Under the pieces are notes generated by a model. The model was not told the origin of the DNA, searched no databases, and worked only from the letters and a program-made list of their open reading frames with translations. From Candidatus Methanoplasma glyptotermitis (GTDB lineage Archaea; Thermoplasmatota; Thermoplasmata; Methanomassiliicoccales; Methanomethylophilaceae): a DNA stretch of 56,203 nucleotides. The DNA is taken from contig JAIRYF010000030.1 of NCBI GenBank assembly GCA_031267895.1, positions 1 to 56,203 of the forward strand. Direction: 5' to 3'. The position numbers and the translations under genes are program-made. Of this stretch, positions 8,948 through 18,318 are shown piece by piece. Position 1 is the first letter of the stretch. Every line of letters starts with the position of its first letter.

Positions 8948-8968
8948 CCCGCTCAGGCGGGATTTTTT
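8948..8968 (+). terminator. Hairpin plus T-run terminator
   Basis: CCCGC (8948-8952) and GCGGG (8957-8961) pair around TCAG, followed by six Ts (8963-8968). It closes the mevalonate cluster, and the T-run overlaps the stop codon of the convergent gene. Confidence 0.7.
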
Positions 8969-9428
8969 ATTGTTTCAGCAGGTCTACAGCGGCCACGTGT
9001 TCCAGGACCGCGTCTTCGCACGATACGCCGGCGAACATTTCCGCACCGATATTTTTTGCTTTCTCGGGAGATGCCTCTATCAGACTGTCACATCTGGCCA
9101 TGCATATTGCTTCAAGCATCGGTTCTTCAATGCCGAAAAGGACCGCAACCGCACCGCCTGCATTTTTCTTCGGTCTCATCGCCTCCGTTGCGCGTCCTAT
9201 CTGTCTGTCGCCGGCCGCATAGAGTATGGTTTCCGTGAGTATGGTCTTTGACCGATTGGTCCCGTTCTCGAATGCCCGCTCCGCATGCATGACTGCGGAC
9301 AGAAGATGATCTCTGCCGCAGACCATATCCGCATCCAAGATTACCGCGTCCCCGCCCAGCTGCTCAAAGTGCCGGACGATGTCGCTGAACCCGGCATCTC
9401 CTTTGATGCCCATAATCTGGATCCTCAT
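8967..9428 (-). CDS. cgi121: KEOPS complex subunit Cgi121
   Basis: 153 residues, resembling the archaeal Cgi121/TPRKB subunit of KEOPS, which makes the t6A modification of ANN-decoding tRNAs with Kae1, Bud32 and Pcc1. Recognised from the central pattern (AFENGTNRSKTILTETILYA, then GDRQIGRATEA) and from the size. Cgi121 is known to bind the tRNA CCA end and stimulate the Bud32 kinase. Convergent with the DUF35 gene and divergent from thrB. Another subunit, Pcc1, is encoded at 30117-30383. Confidence 0.78.
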   Translation of the reverse strand: MRIQIMGIKGDAGFSDIVRHFEQLGGDAVILDADMVCGRDHLLSAVMHAERAFENGTNRSKTILTETILYAAGDRQIGRATEAMRPKKNAGGAVAVLFGIEEPMLEAICMARCDSLIEASPEKAKNIGAEMFAGVSCEDAVLEHVAAVDLLKQ

Positions 9429-9525
9429 CGGTTCCCGGATGGCGTTGTATCCTTTAATTCTACCGCACCGGCCTGAAAAGCTTTATCAAATACGTAGCGG
9501 TACGGGCAGACGGGGAAGCATCAGC

Positions 9526-10458
9526 ATGTCAGATGAATGGGTAAAGATTGCGGCTCCGGCCACCACTTCGAATATAGGTCCGGGGTTTGATACGTTCGGA
9601 CTTGCGATGAGCGAACCTTTTGATGTTGTGGAAGGGAGAGCGGCCGATTCCGGTATCAGGATAGTCGAAGTGTCCGGACCGGGTTCCGAGAACATACCCA
9701 TGGATTCGAAGATCAATTCAGTCAGCATAGCTGCCGAACAGGTGCTGAAAAGATGCGGTGCCGATTTTGGCATAGAACTGAAAATCAGAAAAGGCATAAG
9801 GCCGTGCAGCGGTATGGGTTCATCCGGAGCCAGTGCTGCAGGCGGGGCGTACCTCGCGAATATCCTCTGCGGGGAGAGACTCAGCCCGACGGAGACGATT
9901 TTGTGCGCTGCGCACGCGGAAGACGTTATATCAGGAGGTTTGCACGCAGACAATGTTGCCCCCTGCATACTCGGGGGATTCACAGTCATAAGATCATACG
10001 AACCCTTTGAGGTCATAAGCATAGAACCCCCCAAAGATCTGGGGATGGTTGTTGCGCTTCCCGACATAATGGTCGCGACATCCGACTCGAGAAAAGTGCT
10101 TCCCGAAGACGTTTCCGTGAAGAACCTTGTTTTTCATGTTGGCAACGCTTCTGCACTGGTGTACGGGATGGTCTGCGGCGATCTCGGCATGATAAGCAGG
10201 TCCGTAAAAGATGCGGTATTCGAACCGGCACGGACGAAACTTGTGCCCCACCTCAAGGAAGCGGAGAAGGAGGCACTGTCCAACGGCGCGCTGGTCTCGT
10301 TCCTCGGCGGGTCCGGGCCGTGTATTATGTCCTTCTATGACGGAAACACGAACCTCGGAAACACGATAGCGGAGAGCGTTAAGGCCGTTTATTCGAAGAA
10401 TAACATAAAATGCGACACATGGGTGACAAGACCCGGTATCGGATGCAGGAGGATTTAA
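9526..10458 (+). CDS. thrB: Homoserine kinase
   Basis: 310-residue GHMP kinase that phosphorylates homoserine, feeding threonine synthase, the next gene. Hallmarks are the N-terminal KIAAPATTSNIGPGFDTFG block, the ATP-binding loop CSGMGSSGASAAG and a C-terminal FLGGSGPCIMSF block. The frame extends upstream to 9379, but homology begins at MSDEWVKI (ATG 9526), preceded by GGGGAAG. The stop is one base before the thrC start, so the two form a threonine operon. A TATA-like CTTTATCAAATA lies at 9480-9491. Confidence 0.92.
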   Translation: MSDEWVKIAAPATTSNIGPGFDTFGLAMSEPFDVVEGRAADSGIRIVEVSGPGSENIPMDSKINSVSIAAEQVLKRCGADFGIELKIRKGIRPCSGMGSSGASAAGGAYLANILCGERLSPTETILCAAHAEDVISGGLHADNVAPCILGGFTVIRSYEPFEVISIEPPKDLGMVVALPDIMVATSDSRKVLPEDVSVKNLVFHVGNASALVYGMVCGDLGMISRSVKDAVFEPARTKLVPHLKEAEKEALSNGALVSFLGGSGPCIMSFYDGNTNLGNTIAESVKAVYSKNNIKCDTWVTRPGIGCRRI

Positions 10459-10459
10459 G

Positions 10460-11677
10460 ATGGCAGATCACGAAGTCATATGCTGGGATTGCGGTGCGAA
10501 CGTTGAAGATCCTTTTGTTAACACGTGTCCGAAATGCGGAGGACTTCTGACCGTCAAAATGGATCTGGAACCTGTGAAAGAGATGCGTCCGCAGGACCTC
10601 AGAAGAGACATTTCCGGAGTATGGAGATATGCTCCGTTCATGCCCGTTGACCCGTCGCGCAAGGTCTCGATTCAGGAAGGCGGAACACCCCTCTACAGGA
10701 CCGACAGACTTGCCGGGGAACTCGGTATATCAGAGGTACACGTAAAATTCGAAGGTCTCAATCCTACGGGTTCGTTCAAAGACAGAGGAATGACGATCGG
10801 CGTCTCCCATGCCAAGGAACTGGGTGTGAAAGTCGTGGGCTGCGCTTCCACGGGCAACACATCTGCATCGCTGGCCGCATACGCCGCAAAGGCGGATCTT
10901 AAATGTGCAGTGTTTCTTCCCTCAGGCAAGGTCGCGGCGGGCAAGCTTGCCCAGGCCCTTTTTTACGGTGCAAAAGTACTTTCGGTAGACGGCAACTTCG
11001 ACGATGCACTCGATCTTGCCAGAAAGATGGCGGACGAGAAGAAACTGTACCTCCTCAATTCCATAAATCCATACAGGCCGGAAGGTCAGAAGTCTGTGCT
11101 TTTTGAGATTATGGATCAGTTGGAATACGATGTACCCGACAGAATAATACTGCCTGTCGGAAATGCAGCCAATATCTGGGCCGTGTACAAGGCGATACAG
11201 GAACTGAAGGAGGTCGGATGGATAGATAAGGTGCCTATGCTGACAGGAATACAGGCCGAAGGATCGGCCCCGGTCGCCAAAGCATTCTGTTCCGGCAAGA
11301 GAGACTTTGTTCCGGAGGAGAATCCCGAAACGATAGCCACGGCCATACGTATCGGGAACCCGGTGAGCGGGAGGAAGGCCCTGCATGCCATATATGACAC
11401 GGGAGGATTTTCCATCGCGGTTACGGACGAAGAGATCATAGAGGCTCAGCAGCTCATAGGCAGAAAAGAAGGCATCTGTGTCGAGCCTGCATCCGCGGCA
11501 TCCGCGGCTGGACTGAAGAAACTCATATCGACAGGTGTCGCAGACAGAGACGAGAGAGTTGTGTGCATATGCACGGGGAACGGACTGAAAGACCCTGAAA
11601 CGATTATCAAAAACTCACCCTCACCGATACAGTGCGGAAATTCTGTTACAGATGCAGAGAGGATACTTTACGGTTGA
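10460..11677 (+). CDS. thrC: Threonine synthase
   Basis: 405 residues, PLP-dependent. Converts O-phosphohomoserine to threonine. An N-terminal zinc ribbon (CWDCGANVEDPF...CPKCGG) typical of archaeal ThrC is followed by the PLP Lys motif NPTGSFKDRGMT at about residue 100 and the phosphate-binding ASTGNTSASLAAYA. The C-terminal region CVEPASAASAAGL is complete. The stop codon directly abuts the stop of the convergent Hel308 gene (TGATCA, no spacer). Confidence 0.94.
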   Translation: MADHEVICWDCGANVEDPFVNTCPKCGGLLTVKMDLEPVKEMRPQDLRRDISGVWRYAPFMPVDPSRKVSIQEGGTPLYRTDRLAGELGISEVHVKFEGLNPTGSFKDRGMTIGVSHAKELGVKVVGCASTGNTSASLAAYAAKADLKCAVFLPSGKVAAGKLAQALFYGAKVLSVDGNFDDALDLARKMADEKKLYLLNSINPYRPEGQKSVLFEIMDQLEYDVPDRIILPVGNAANIWAVYKAIQELKEVGWIDKVPMLTGIQAEGSAPVAKAFCSGKRDFVPEENPETIATAIRIGNPVSGRKALHAIYDTGGFSIAVTDEEIIEAQQLIGRKEGICVEPASAASAAGLKKLISTGVADRDERVVCICTGNGLKDPETIIKNSPSPIQCGNSVTDAERILYG

Positions 11678-13927
11678 TCAATAGTCGGATATCCTGGATT
11701 GTTTTTGGATATCTTCCTGATCTGTTTTTTCTCCGGCGTATTCCTCGGCCATTCTGCTGAGGTTGTACTCTTCCTCTTCGGCGGTACGGGGCGTTTCCCT
11801 TTCCCACGATGCGCCTCCTGCCTGGTTTTTCATACTCCTGGCCAGAGCCGGTCCGATTTTCGGCAGTCCCGAAAGCTGTCCCGTGTCCGCAGAGATCACG
11901 TCTGACCGTGAACGTATTCCGTTATCGTACAGCACCCGGGCCCTTGTTCTGCCAACTCCCCTGAAGGATACCAATCCGAGAAGCTCTTCTCTGACTCCGT
12001 AGCGGATGCGGGTCAGCAGCGGACGGATCTTCTTGGTCGCCTCCGGTTTGAAGATATATGCTACCTCGCACATTGAGTAAAGAAGCCAATCAGTCATATC
12101 CACTCGGGACCTTATATCGCCGGGTCCGATCCCCATCGACTGAGTTATCTCCTCTTCCGAGACCTCGTTGATCCAATCGCCGAGCAGCACCGCCACCTTC
12201 AGGCTGCTCATGAAACTCTCGAACATGAATTCATCGTCGCCGTCGGCCTGCTCTATAAGGAAACACCCCTGGTATTCAGTCGCCAGTCCGGACAGTCTGT
12301 CGAAATCATTTTTTTTCGGATATAGTCCCATGACATCCGGAGTGGAAGCAACGGCATGCAGTATCATCAGATCGTCCGTACCGTCCGTTATCTTGCTGAC
12401 GGCATCCCTCAGTATGACCGCTGATTTCGGATCTATGTAAAGATCAGAGATCCTTTTTCCGAACGGAAGTATACGCAGAATCCCTCCCTCCCGCTTGACC
12501 ATCTCTCGATCCTCCAGAAAATCGACAACATTCTCGACTACGCTTTCTATGCCGTACATCTGAGATGTGTTCCCGAAGAACGTATCGTTCATGAAGCCAG
12601 CGATGCTGTCTTCGGTATCCGCATCGCCGGTTGCTATGAGTCCCAGAATGTGGCTCCTAAGTATTGTTTCATTTCCTAATTTGGATGTCAGCCTCTCGGT
12701 GTCGTGCATCACATAATCTTCCATAAGCCGCTCGTAATCGCTGTAGCTCTTGCCGACAAGCACGGCTTCGCCGTACGGGTCGTAACCCGGTCTTCCGGCC
12801 CTTCCGCACATCTGTTTTACTTCCATGACTGATATCGGAACATTTCCCGCATTTGATTCGAACCTGTGCGTGTCCCTCACTATTACTCTTCTGGCAGGCA
12901 GATTTATGCCCGCAGCGAGGGTGGGTGTCGCGACTATACATTTTATTTTCCCGTTGCGGAAGCTGTCTTCAACGTATTTTCTCTGTCTGTATGTAAGTCC
13001 TGCATTGTGAAATGCCATGCCGCATCTGACGCATGCGGAGAGTTTTTTTCCTACAGATGTTGTCTCGGCATCCCCTTCAAGGATCTCTGTCTCTCTGTCC
13101 GAGAGTTCCCTGCCTGCGAGGGCTTTCATCTTGTCCGAGTATTTGACGGCGAGCGATTCGGCTGACTTTCTTGTGCTGACAAACACCATGCACTGGCCGC
13201 CGATTGTCACAACCTGCTCGATCAGATCCCATACGCTGTCTTTACTGAGTGTCACCTCCACAGAAGATGAATCGTCAAAACTTATCTCTCCGTTGTAGTA
13301 TACGCCTTCTTTCAGGGGTATCGGACGCCAGCTGCTGGTTACGAGTTCTGCGTTCAGCCATCTGGCCAGGTCCTCCGCGTTGGAGATCGTTGCCGACAGA
13401 GCAATTATCTGCATATCTGCTTTCTTGCGCATGAGCTTTGTGAGTATTACCTCAAGCGTTGGTCCTCTTCCCGGATCGTGTATCAGATGTACTTCATCGG
13501 CAATGACCAGTTTCACTCCGTCAATCCATTTGCTTCCGTGGCGCATCATCGAATCCGCTTTCTCGGACGTTGCGACTATTATGTCTGCATCCGCCAGCCT
13601 TCCGTCGTCGGAATCCAGATCGCCTGAACTCATCATCACATTGATCCCGAGATCTGAAAATTTCTCCAAATCGTCCTTTTTCTCCGAAGCTAAAGCCTTA
13701 AGCGGCACTATATACAGCACCTTTCCGCCCTTTCTGAGGACCGTGTCCACTGCAGGTATGAATCCGATAAGGGACTTGCCGCTGGCGGTTGGCATTGCAG
13801 CGATCAGGTTTCTGCCTGACAGAGCCACCGGCAATGCCTCGGCCTGCGGCGGATACAGATCGGTGAATCCGTTCCTGACCAGCGCATCCCGGACCCTTGT
13901 GTCGATATCTAGTTCCGTTACCTTCAT
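11678..13927 (-). CDS. hel308: Hel308-type DNA helicase
   Basis: 749-residue superfamily 2 helicase acting at stalled or damaged replication forks. Motif I AMPTASGKSL, motif II ADEVH, motif III LSATISNAEDLARWL and motif VI MCGRAGRPGYDP are all present. A winged-helix and ratchet region follows, then C-terminal helix-hairpin-helix elements (FRGVGRTRARVLYDNG and LPKIGPALARSM). The last roughly 50 residues are charged. A TATA box (CATAAATAAA, complement of 13951-13960) lies about 27 bases before ATG 13927, implying an almost leaderless mRNA. Confidence 0.93.
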   Translation of the reverse strand: MKVTELDIDTRVRDALVRNGFTDLYPPQAEALPVALSGRNLIAAMPTASGKSLIGFIPAVDTVLRKGGKVLYIVPLKALASEKKDDLEKFSDLGINVMMSSGDLDSDDGRLADADIIVATSEKADSMMRHGSKWIDGVKLVIADEVHLIHDPGRGPTLEVILTKLMRKKADMQIIALSATISNAEDLARWLNAELVTSSWRPIPLKEGVYYNGEISFDDSSSVEVTLSKDSVWDLIEQVVTIGGQCMVFVSTRKSAESLAVKYSDKMKALAGRELSDRETEILEGDAETTSVGKKLSACVRCGMAFHNAGLTYRQRKYVEDSFRNGKIKCIVATPTLAAGINLPARRVIVRDTHRFESNAGNVPISVMEVKQMCGRAGRPGYDPYGEAVLVGKSYSDYERLMEDYVMHDTERLTSKLGNETILRSHILGLIATGDADTEDSIAGFMNDTFFGNTSQMYGIESVVENVVDFLEDREMVKREGGILRILPFGKRISDLYIDPKSAVILRDAVSKITDGTDDLMILHAVASTPDVMGLYPKKNDFDRLSGLATEYQGCFLIEQADGDDEFMFESFMSSLKVAVLLGDWINEVSEEEITQSMGIGPGDIRSRVDMTDWLLYSMCEVAYIFKPEATKKIRPLLTRIRYGVREELLGLVSFRGVGRTRARVLYDNGIRSRSDVISADTGQLSGLPKIGPALARSMKNQAGGASWERETPRTAEEEEYNLSRMAEEYAGEKTDQEDIQKQSRISDY

Positions 13928-13950
13928 GGATGGCTCTCCAATGGACTTGG

Positions 13951-13960
13951 TTTATTTATG
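13951..13960 (-). promoter_or_regulatory. TATA box of hel308
   Basis: CATAAATAAA on the minus strand, centred about 29 bases from ATG 13927. The predicted transcription start is within a few bases of the start codon. Confidence 0.5.
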
Positions 13961-14023
13961 CATTCGTCGGAACAGGACGCACCTATTTTAAATACCGAGG
14001 TAGTATGGCGGTGATGAGTTGAT

Positions 14024-15082
14024 ATGAACCGGCCCCTTAATCCGTTGACCGTATTGCTTGTCATCGCAGTTCTTGCTGTTCCATCTGTTGCGGCGATATC
14101 GCCCGGATCAGATGGCACCGGAGAGTTCATTTCGTACTATGACCAGCTGGATGCCAACAGACGGGCGGTGTATGATGCCGTTAATTCAGCCGGCACTGAC
14201 ATTCTATCCGTTACTGTAGATCTTCCGGTGAAGCTCACGTTCAGTTCATACGATTCGGATGATGCGAAGTTGTTCGCAGTGAATGCCGCAAGATCCATAG
14301 CAGATGATGTGTTTGATGTTTTAAGATTGGTTTCTCCTCTTGCGTACTGGGGATGGGGCCTGACCGTGTCAGACCATACTGCAAACATTGAGGTCATGAA
14401 CAACGACGTGTCCCTGATCTCTCTGACGGTTACAGTCAATCTCAGCGGCTATCCCGCGGACCCGGATACGGATGGATCGGAGACCGTACAAAAAATGCTT
14501 GATGAAATAAAGAGCGCGGTTGACGGCTTCTCGACGGAAAGCACCAGCACCCGCGATAAAGTAAGGGATATCAATAACTACATCACAAATCTTGTGACCT
14601 ATGACCCGAATGCAGGTGATACCGGAGGGAGTCTGTACTCGCACGACGCTTACGGTGCCCTCGGGGACCCCAGCCACTACGCCGTCTGCGACGGCTACTC
14701 CAAAGCATTTCTCCTGCTGTGCGAAAAGGAAGGCATAGAATGCGTTGTGGTACTCGGTACGGCCATTCCGAGTATGGTAAATCATGCATGGAATTATGTT
14801 AAGATGGACAACGGACTGTGGTATGCGATGGATGTCACCTGGAATGATGACAGCGACAACGCGTACTTTCTTATGGGAGGGAAGAGCTTCTTCGTATCCC
14901 ACCAGCAGGGAGTGTATCTCGAATACGGCTTGATACCTCACCCGTTCGCGAGTCCCCCGATAAGCGACAGCGACTACGAATCCAGCGGAATGGGATACCA
15001 GCAATATGAGTGGATACTGGCCGTAGCAATAGTGGTACTGATGTCCGTGGCTCTGTACATGCATGCAAGGGGGAAGAACTGA
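14024..15082 (+). CDS. Secreted, membrane-anchored transglutaminase-like protein
   Basis: 352 residues. An N-terminal signal helix (LTVLLVIAVLAVPSVAA) leads into an extracellular domain with a transglutaminase-like Cys-His-Asp triad: YAVCDGYSKAF (Cys near 222), NHAWNYVKM and DVTWND. A C-terminal helix (WILAVAIVVLMSVALYM) and a short basic tail anchor it. Such proteins are probable cell-surface proteases or cross-linking enzymes; the substrate is unknown. TTTTAAATA (13986-13994) is the likely TATA box, and ATG 14024 the natural start. Confidence 0.8.
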   Translation: MNRPLNPLTVLLVIAVLAVPSVAAISPGSDGTGEFISYYDQLDANRRAVYDAVNSAGTDILSVTVDLPVKLTFSSYDSDDAKLFAVNAARSIADDVFDVLRLVSPLAYWGWGLTVSDHTANIEVMNNDVSLISLTVTVNLSGYPADPDTDGSETVQKMLDEIKSAVDGFSTESTSTRDKVRDINNYITNLVTYDPNAGDTGGSLYSHDAYGALGDPSHYAVCDGYSKAFLLLCEKEGIECVVVLGTAIPSMVNHAWNYVKMDNGLWYAMDVTWNDDSDNAYFLMGGKSFFVSHQQGVYLEYGLIPHPFASPPISDSDYESSGMGYQQYEWILAVAIVVLMSVALYMHARGKN

Positions 15083-15100
15083 TGTGGATTCATATGAGAA

Positions 15101-15109
15101 CTATTATAT
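15101..15109 (+). promoter_or_regulatory. TATA box of lonB
   Basis: CTATTATAT, followed by an RBS-like GGGGGG just before ATG 15144. The predicted transcript has a short leader of about 12 bases, so this gene is not leaderless. Confidence 0.45.
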
Positions 15110-15143
15110 ACAAGAACAAACTAATGACTGATGGGGGGAATGA

Positions 15144-17201
15144 ATGGAAACAGTCGTCAGCATAAAAGGAGCACCTATGCCTCTGGAAGATTGGATAGAA
15201 CAGCAGACATTCCGCACGACCGAGGACATTGAGATCCCCGAGAAGCTGTCAGACCGCGTTATAGGCCAGGACCAGGCCGTGGAAGTGATGAAAAAGGCAG
15301 CTTTCCAGAAAAGGCATGTTATGCTCATAGGAGAACCCGGTACCGGAAAGTCAATGCTGGCGAATTCCATGGTCGAGCACCTTCCCAAGGAAGATCTTCA
15401 GGACATAGTCTCCTATCATAATCCGGAGGATGTGAATGAACCCAGGATACGCGCGTTCGCCGCGGGGGAAGGCAGAGCCGTTGTTAACGAACAGAAAGCA
15501 CACGCCGCAGCACTGAAGAATCAGAAGAGTTCGTTCTATGTCTGGGCTTGTATGGGTCTCATGGTGATCGGACTTATAGGTGCACTTCTGCTCAATAACT
15601 GGACCATATTGCTGATTTCCCTCTTTGGAATAGTGATAATACTGATGTTTACGAGAACGCCGGGTCAGAGGCAGGAGACCATGATCGTGCCGAAGGTTTT
15701 GGTGGGGCATAATCCTAGCGATATGCCTCCCTTCATTGATGCGACCGGGGCACATGCCGGCTCTCTTCTCGGAGATGTGAGACACGATCCGTTCCAGAGC
15801 GGCGGTCTGGAGACCCCGTCGCATGACAGATTAGAATCCGGCGCGATCCACAAGGCCAACAAGGGTGTGCTGTATATAGACGAGATAAACATGCTCAGGA
15901 TGGAATCTCAGCAGGCACTCCTGACAGCGATGCAGGAGAAAAAGATGTCAATCACTGGGCAGTCCGAGCGGTCGTCCGGCGCATTGGTCAAATCGGAGCC
16001 CGTACCATGCGACTTCATACTGGTATGTGCAGGCAACCTTGATGCAATGCAAGGAATGCATCCAGCCCTGAGGTCCAGAATAAGAGGGTACGGTTACGAA
16101 GTCTACATGCGCAGCACCATGCCCGATACGGACGAGAACCGACACAAAATAGCCAGGTTTGTGGCGCAAGAAGTAAGAAAGGACGAGAAAATCCCCCATT
16201 TCGACAAGTATGCCGTCGGGGAAATCATAAAGGAAGCTCAGCGCCGCGCAGGGAGGAAGGGCGAACTTACTCTCCGGATGAGGGAACTCGGGGGCCTGGT
16301 GCGCGTGTCAGGAGATGTTGCCGTCGAGAGAGAATCAGACACGGTGACCACGAACGATGTGCTTTCGGCAAAAAAAACAGCCCGCAGTCTGGAGCAGCAG
16401 ATAGCCGACCGCCACATAGAAAACAGCAAAAAATATTCGCTGTTCGAGACAAGCGGTTCGGAAGTAGGTATGATCAATGGCCTGGCCGCACTGGGTGCCG
16501 ACTCAGGAATGGCAGAATATTCGGGTATTGTGCTGCCGATAGTCGCTGAAATAGCTCCTCCGCAGGCGAAGAAGGCCGGAAGGCTCATAGCCACGGGACG
16601 TCTCGGCGACATAGCAAAGGAAGCGGTCGATAACATATCGGCGGTAATAAAGAACTACACTTCCAAGTCAATGTCCGACTATGATATTCATCTCCAATAC
16701 ATAGGAACTTACGACGGAGTCGAAGGCGACAGCGCATCGATAACGATGGCTGCCGTAATACTGTCTGCCATGGAGGGAATCCCGGTAAGGCAGGACCTCG
16801 CCATGACCGGAAGCCTCAGCGTCAGGGGAAAGGTTCTTCCCGTGGGTGCTGTGACCGCTAAATTGGAAGCTGCGGCAGCATCGGGGATTAAGCTGGCACT
16901 GATACCGGCGGCAAATGCAAATGATGTGATGATTCAGAATAAGTATTACAGCGAAATGGACATATACACAGTTGAGAACTTCCGCGACGTAGTCGAATAT
17001 GCATTCGTTGACGGTCCGAAGAAAACTGATCTGATGAAGAAGCTCCTCCCGCTTGCGGATAACGGTGTATCGGCTGCGAAGAAAATCGAACCGCCGGCTG
17101 AACGCGTGCCCGACATTAAGCATGAGGAGCCCCGCGAACAGGATACTGCCACCGTTAAGAAGAAGGCGAGACAGAAAGATATCAGTCCCGCTCCGCAATA
17201 A
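15144..17201 (+). CDS. lonB: Archaeal Lon protease (LonB, membrane-anchored)
   Basis: 685-residue ATP-dependent serine protease. The AAA+ domain has Walker [11 protein letters not shown] (about residue 60) and Walker [10 protein letters not shown]. Between them lies the archaeal insertion with two transmembrane helices (about residues 130-175), which holds the protein in the cytoplasmic membrane. The C-terminal protease domain has the catalytic Ser in EGDSASI and Lys in [13 protein letters not shown] charged tail of about 50 residues is extra. No ClpP or FtsH is seen here; LonB is normally the main membrane protease of archaea. Confidence 0.95.
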   Translation: METVVSIKGAPMPLEDWIEQQTFRTTEDIEIPEKLSDRVIGQDQAVEVMKKAAFQKRHVMLIGEPGTGKSMLANSMVEHLPKEDLQDIVSYHNPEDVNEPRIRAFAAGEGRAVVNEQKAHAAALKNQKSSFYVWACMGLMVIGLIGALLLNNWTILLISLFGIVIILMFTRTPGQRQETMIVPKVLVGHNPSDMPPFIDATGAHAGSLLGDVRHDPFQSGGLETPSHDRLESGAIHKANKGVLYIDEINMLRMESQQALLTAMQEKKMSITGQSERSSGALVKSEPVPCDFILVCAGNLDAMQGMHPALRSRIRGYGYEVYMRSTMPDTDENRHKIARFVAQEVRKDEKIPHFDKYAVGEIIKEAQRRAGRKGELTLRMRELGGLVRVSGDVAVERESDTVTTNDVLSAKKTARSLEQQIADRHIENSKKYSLFETSGSEVGMINGLAALGADSGMAEYSGIVLPIVAEIAPPQAKKAGRLIATGRLGDIAKEAVDNISAVIKNYTSKSMSDYDIHLQYIGTYDGVEGDSASITMAAVILSAMEGIPVRQDLAMTGSLSVRGKVLPVGAVTAKLEAAAASGIKLALIPAANANDVMIQNKYYSEMDIYTVENFRDVVEYAFVDGPKKTDLMKKLLPLADNGVSAAKKIEPPAERVPDIKHEEPREQDTATVKKKARQKDISPAPQ

Positions 17202-17276
17202 ATTCCTTAAAATTTCTTCCCCCTATTTGTGTATTTTTGGAAAGAGCCTTATTATCCTTGATACTGATAAACCGCC

Positions 17277-17807
17277 ATGGTCTCCAAGAATTGTTTCGGC
17301 GAAAGATCGCTGATCATAGGACGGTTCCAGCCTTTTCATAACGGCCATATGGACGTCATGCGCAAGTGTGCATCCGAGTCGGAGAATCTGATCATCGGCA
17401 TCGGAAGTGCACAATACTCCCATGAATGCAATAATCCCTTCACCGCAGGTGAAAGATATCTCATGATCGATGAGGCAATGAAGGGCGGAGGAATAACCAA
17501 CTACTGTATTATACCGATAGAGGATCTTAAGCGTTACTCTCTGTGGGTCGCACAGGTCAGATCTCTGTCTCCCCCATTCTCGGGAGTATACAGCAACAAC
17601 CCGCTTACCAGACGTCTGTTCAGCGAGGCGGGATACGAGGTCAGAGATTCTCCGCTGTATAACAGAGAGATACATTCCGGAACTGCGGTGAGGCGCGAGA
17701 TGATAGAGGGGGACAAATGGCGTTCGCTCGTGCCGCGGGAGGTCGCCGAAGTCATAGACTGCATCGACGGCGTTCAAAGGCTGAGGGAGATATCGGGAGG
17801 GGAATGA
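17277..17807 (+). CDS. nadM: Nicotinamide-nucleotide adenylyltransferase (archaeal)
   Basis: 176 residues. Transfers AMP from ATP to NMN, making NAD+. The nucleotidyltransferase signature GRFQPFHNGH is at residues 13-22, and the C-terminal HSGTAVRREM is the conserved S/T-x-x-R ATP site. Length matches the archaeal family. A T-rich stretch at 17216-17235 may terminate lonB. The next gene, pncC, is also an NAD-cycle enzyme and starts two bases after this stop. Confidence 0.92.
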   Translation: MVSKNCFGERSLIIGRFQPFHNGHMDVMRKCASESENLIIGIGSAQYSHECNNPFTAGERYLMIDEAMKGGGITNYCIIPIEDLKRYSLWVAQVRSLSPPFSGVYSNNPLTRRLFSEAGYEVRDSPLYNREIHSGTAVRREMIEGDKWRSLVPREVAEVIDCIDGVQRLREISGGE

Positions 17808-17808
17808 A

Positions 17809-18288
17809 CTGACTTCCGCGGAAGAACTTGCGGATGTTCTGATCAGGAACGGCCTCACTCTTTCCGTCGCCGAGTCATGCACCGGCGGTATGCTGGGTTC
17901 TGCCGTCACATCGGTTCCCGGATCGTCCGGTTATTTTCTGGGCGGTGTCGTAGCATACGGCAATGACTCTAAAACGGAGATCCTGAGGGTTCCGAAAGAG
18001 ATCATAGCCGAAAAGGGCGCAGTCAGCGAAGAGACGGCGAGATACATGGCCATAGGCGTGAGAGACCTGTTCGGATCCGATATATCTTCATCGGTAACAG
18101 GCATCGCCGGACCGGGCGGAGGGACAGACTCGAAACATGCCGGACTTGTCTGGATAGGGATCTCCGCGGAAGGAGATACATTTGCCAGGAAGTTTGATTT
18201 CGGCGGATGCAGAGAGAGTGTCAGAAACAGCGCGGTGAATGCTGCGATGGGACTGATCTCCGAATATGTATTGGTCCGCTTTCACTGA
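17809..18288 (+). CDS. pncC: Nicotinamide-nucleotide amidohydrolase (CinA C-terminal type), apparent CTG start
   Basis: About 159 residues. Deamidates NMN to nicotinate mononucleotide, recycling NAD breakdown products. The family core is complete: LSVAESCTGG with the catalytic Ser, AYGNDSK with the conserved Lys, and VTGIAGPGGGTDSK. The first in-frame ATG (17890) lies after the catalytic Ser and would destroy the enzyme. From the in-frame stop at 17782 to that ATG there is no ATG, GTG or TTG codon. CTG at 17809, six bases after GGAGGGG and two after the nadM stop, is the only sensible start unless the sequence has an error. Confidence 0.85.
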   Translation: MTSAEELADVLIRNGLTLSVAESCTGGMLGSAVTSVPGSSGYFLGGVVAYGNDSKTEILRVPKEIIAEKGAVSEETARYMAIGVRDLFGSDISSSVTGIAGPGGGTDSKHAGLVWIGISAEGDTFARKFDFGGCRESVRNSAVNAAMGLISEYVLVRFH

Positions 18289-18318
18289 ATTTTAATATGA
18301 CCCATCGGATTGCCTTTC

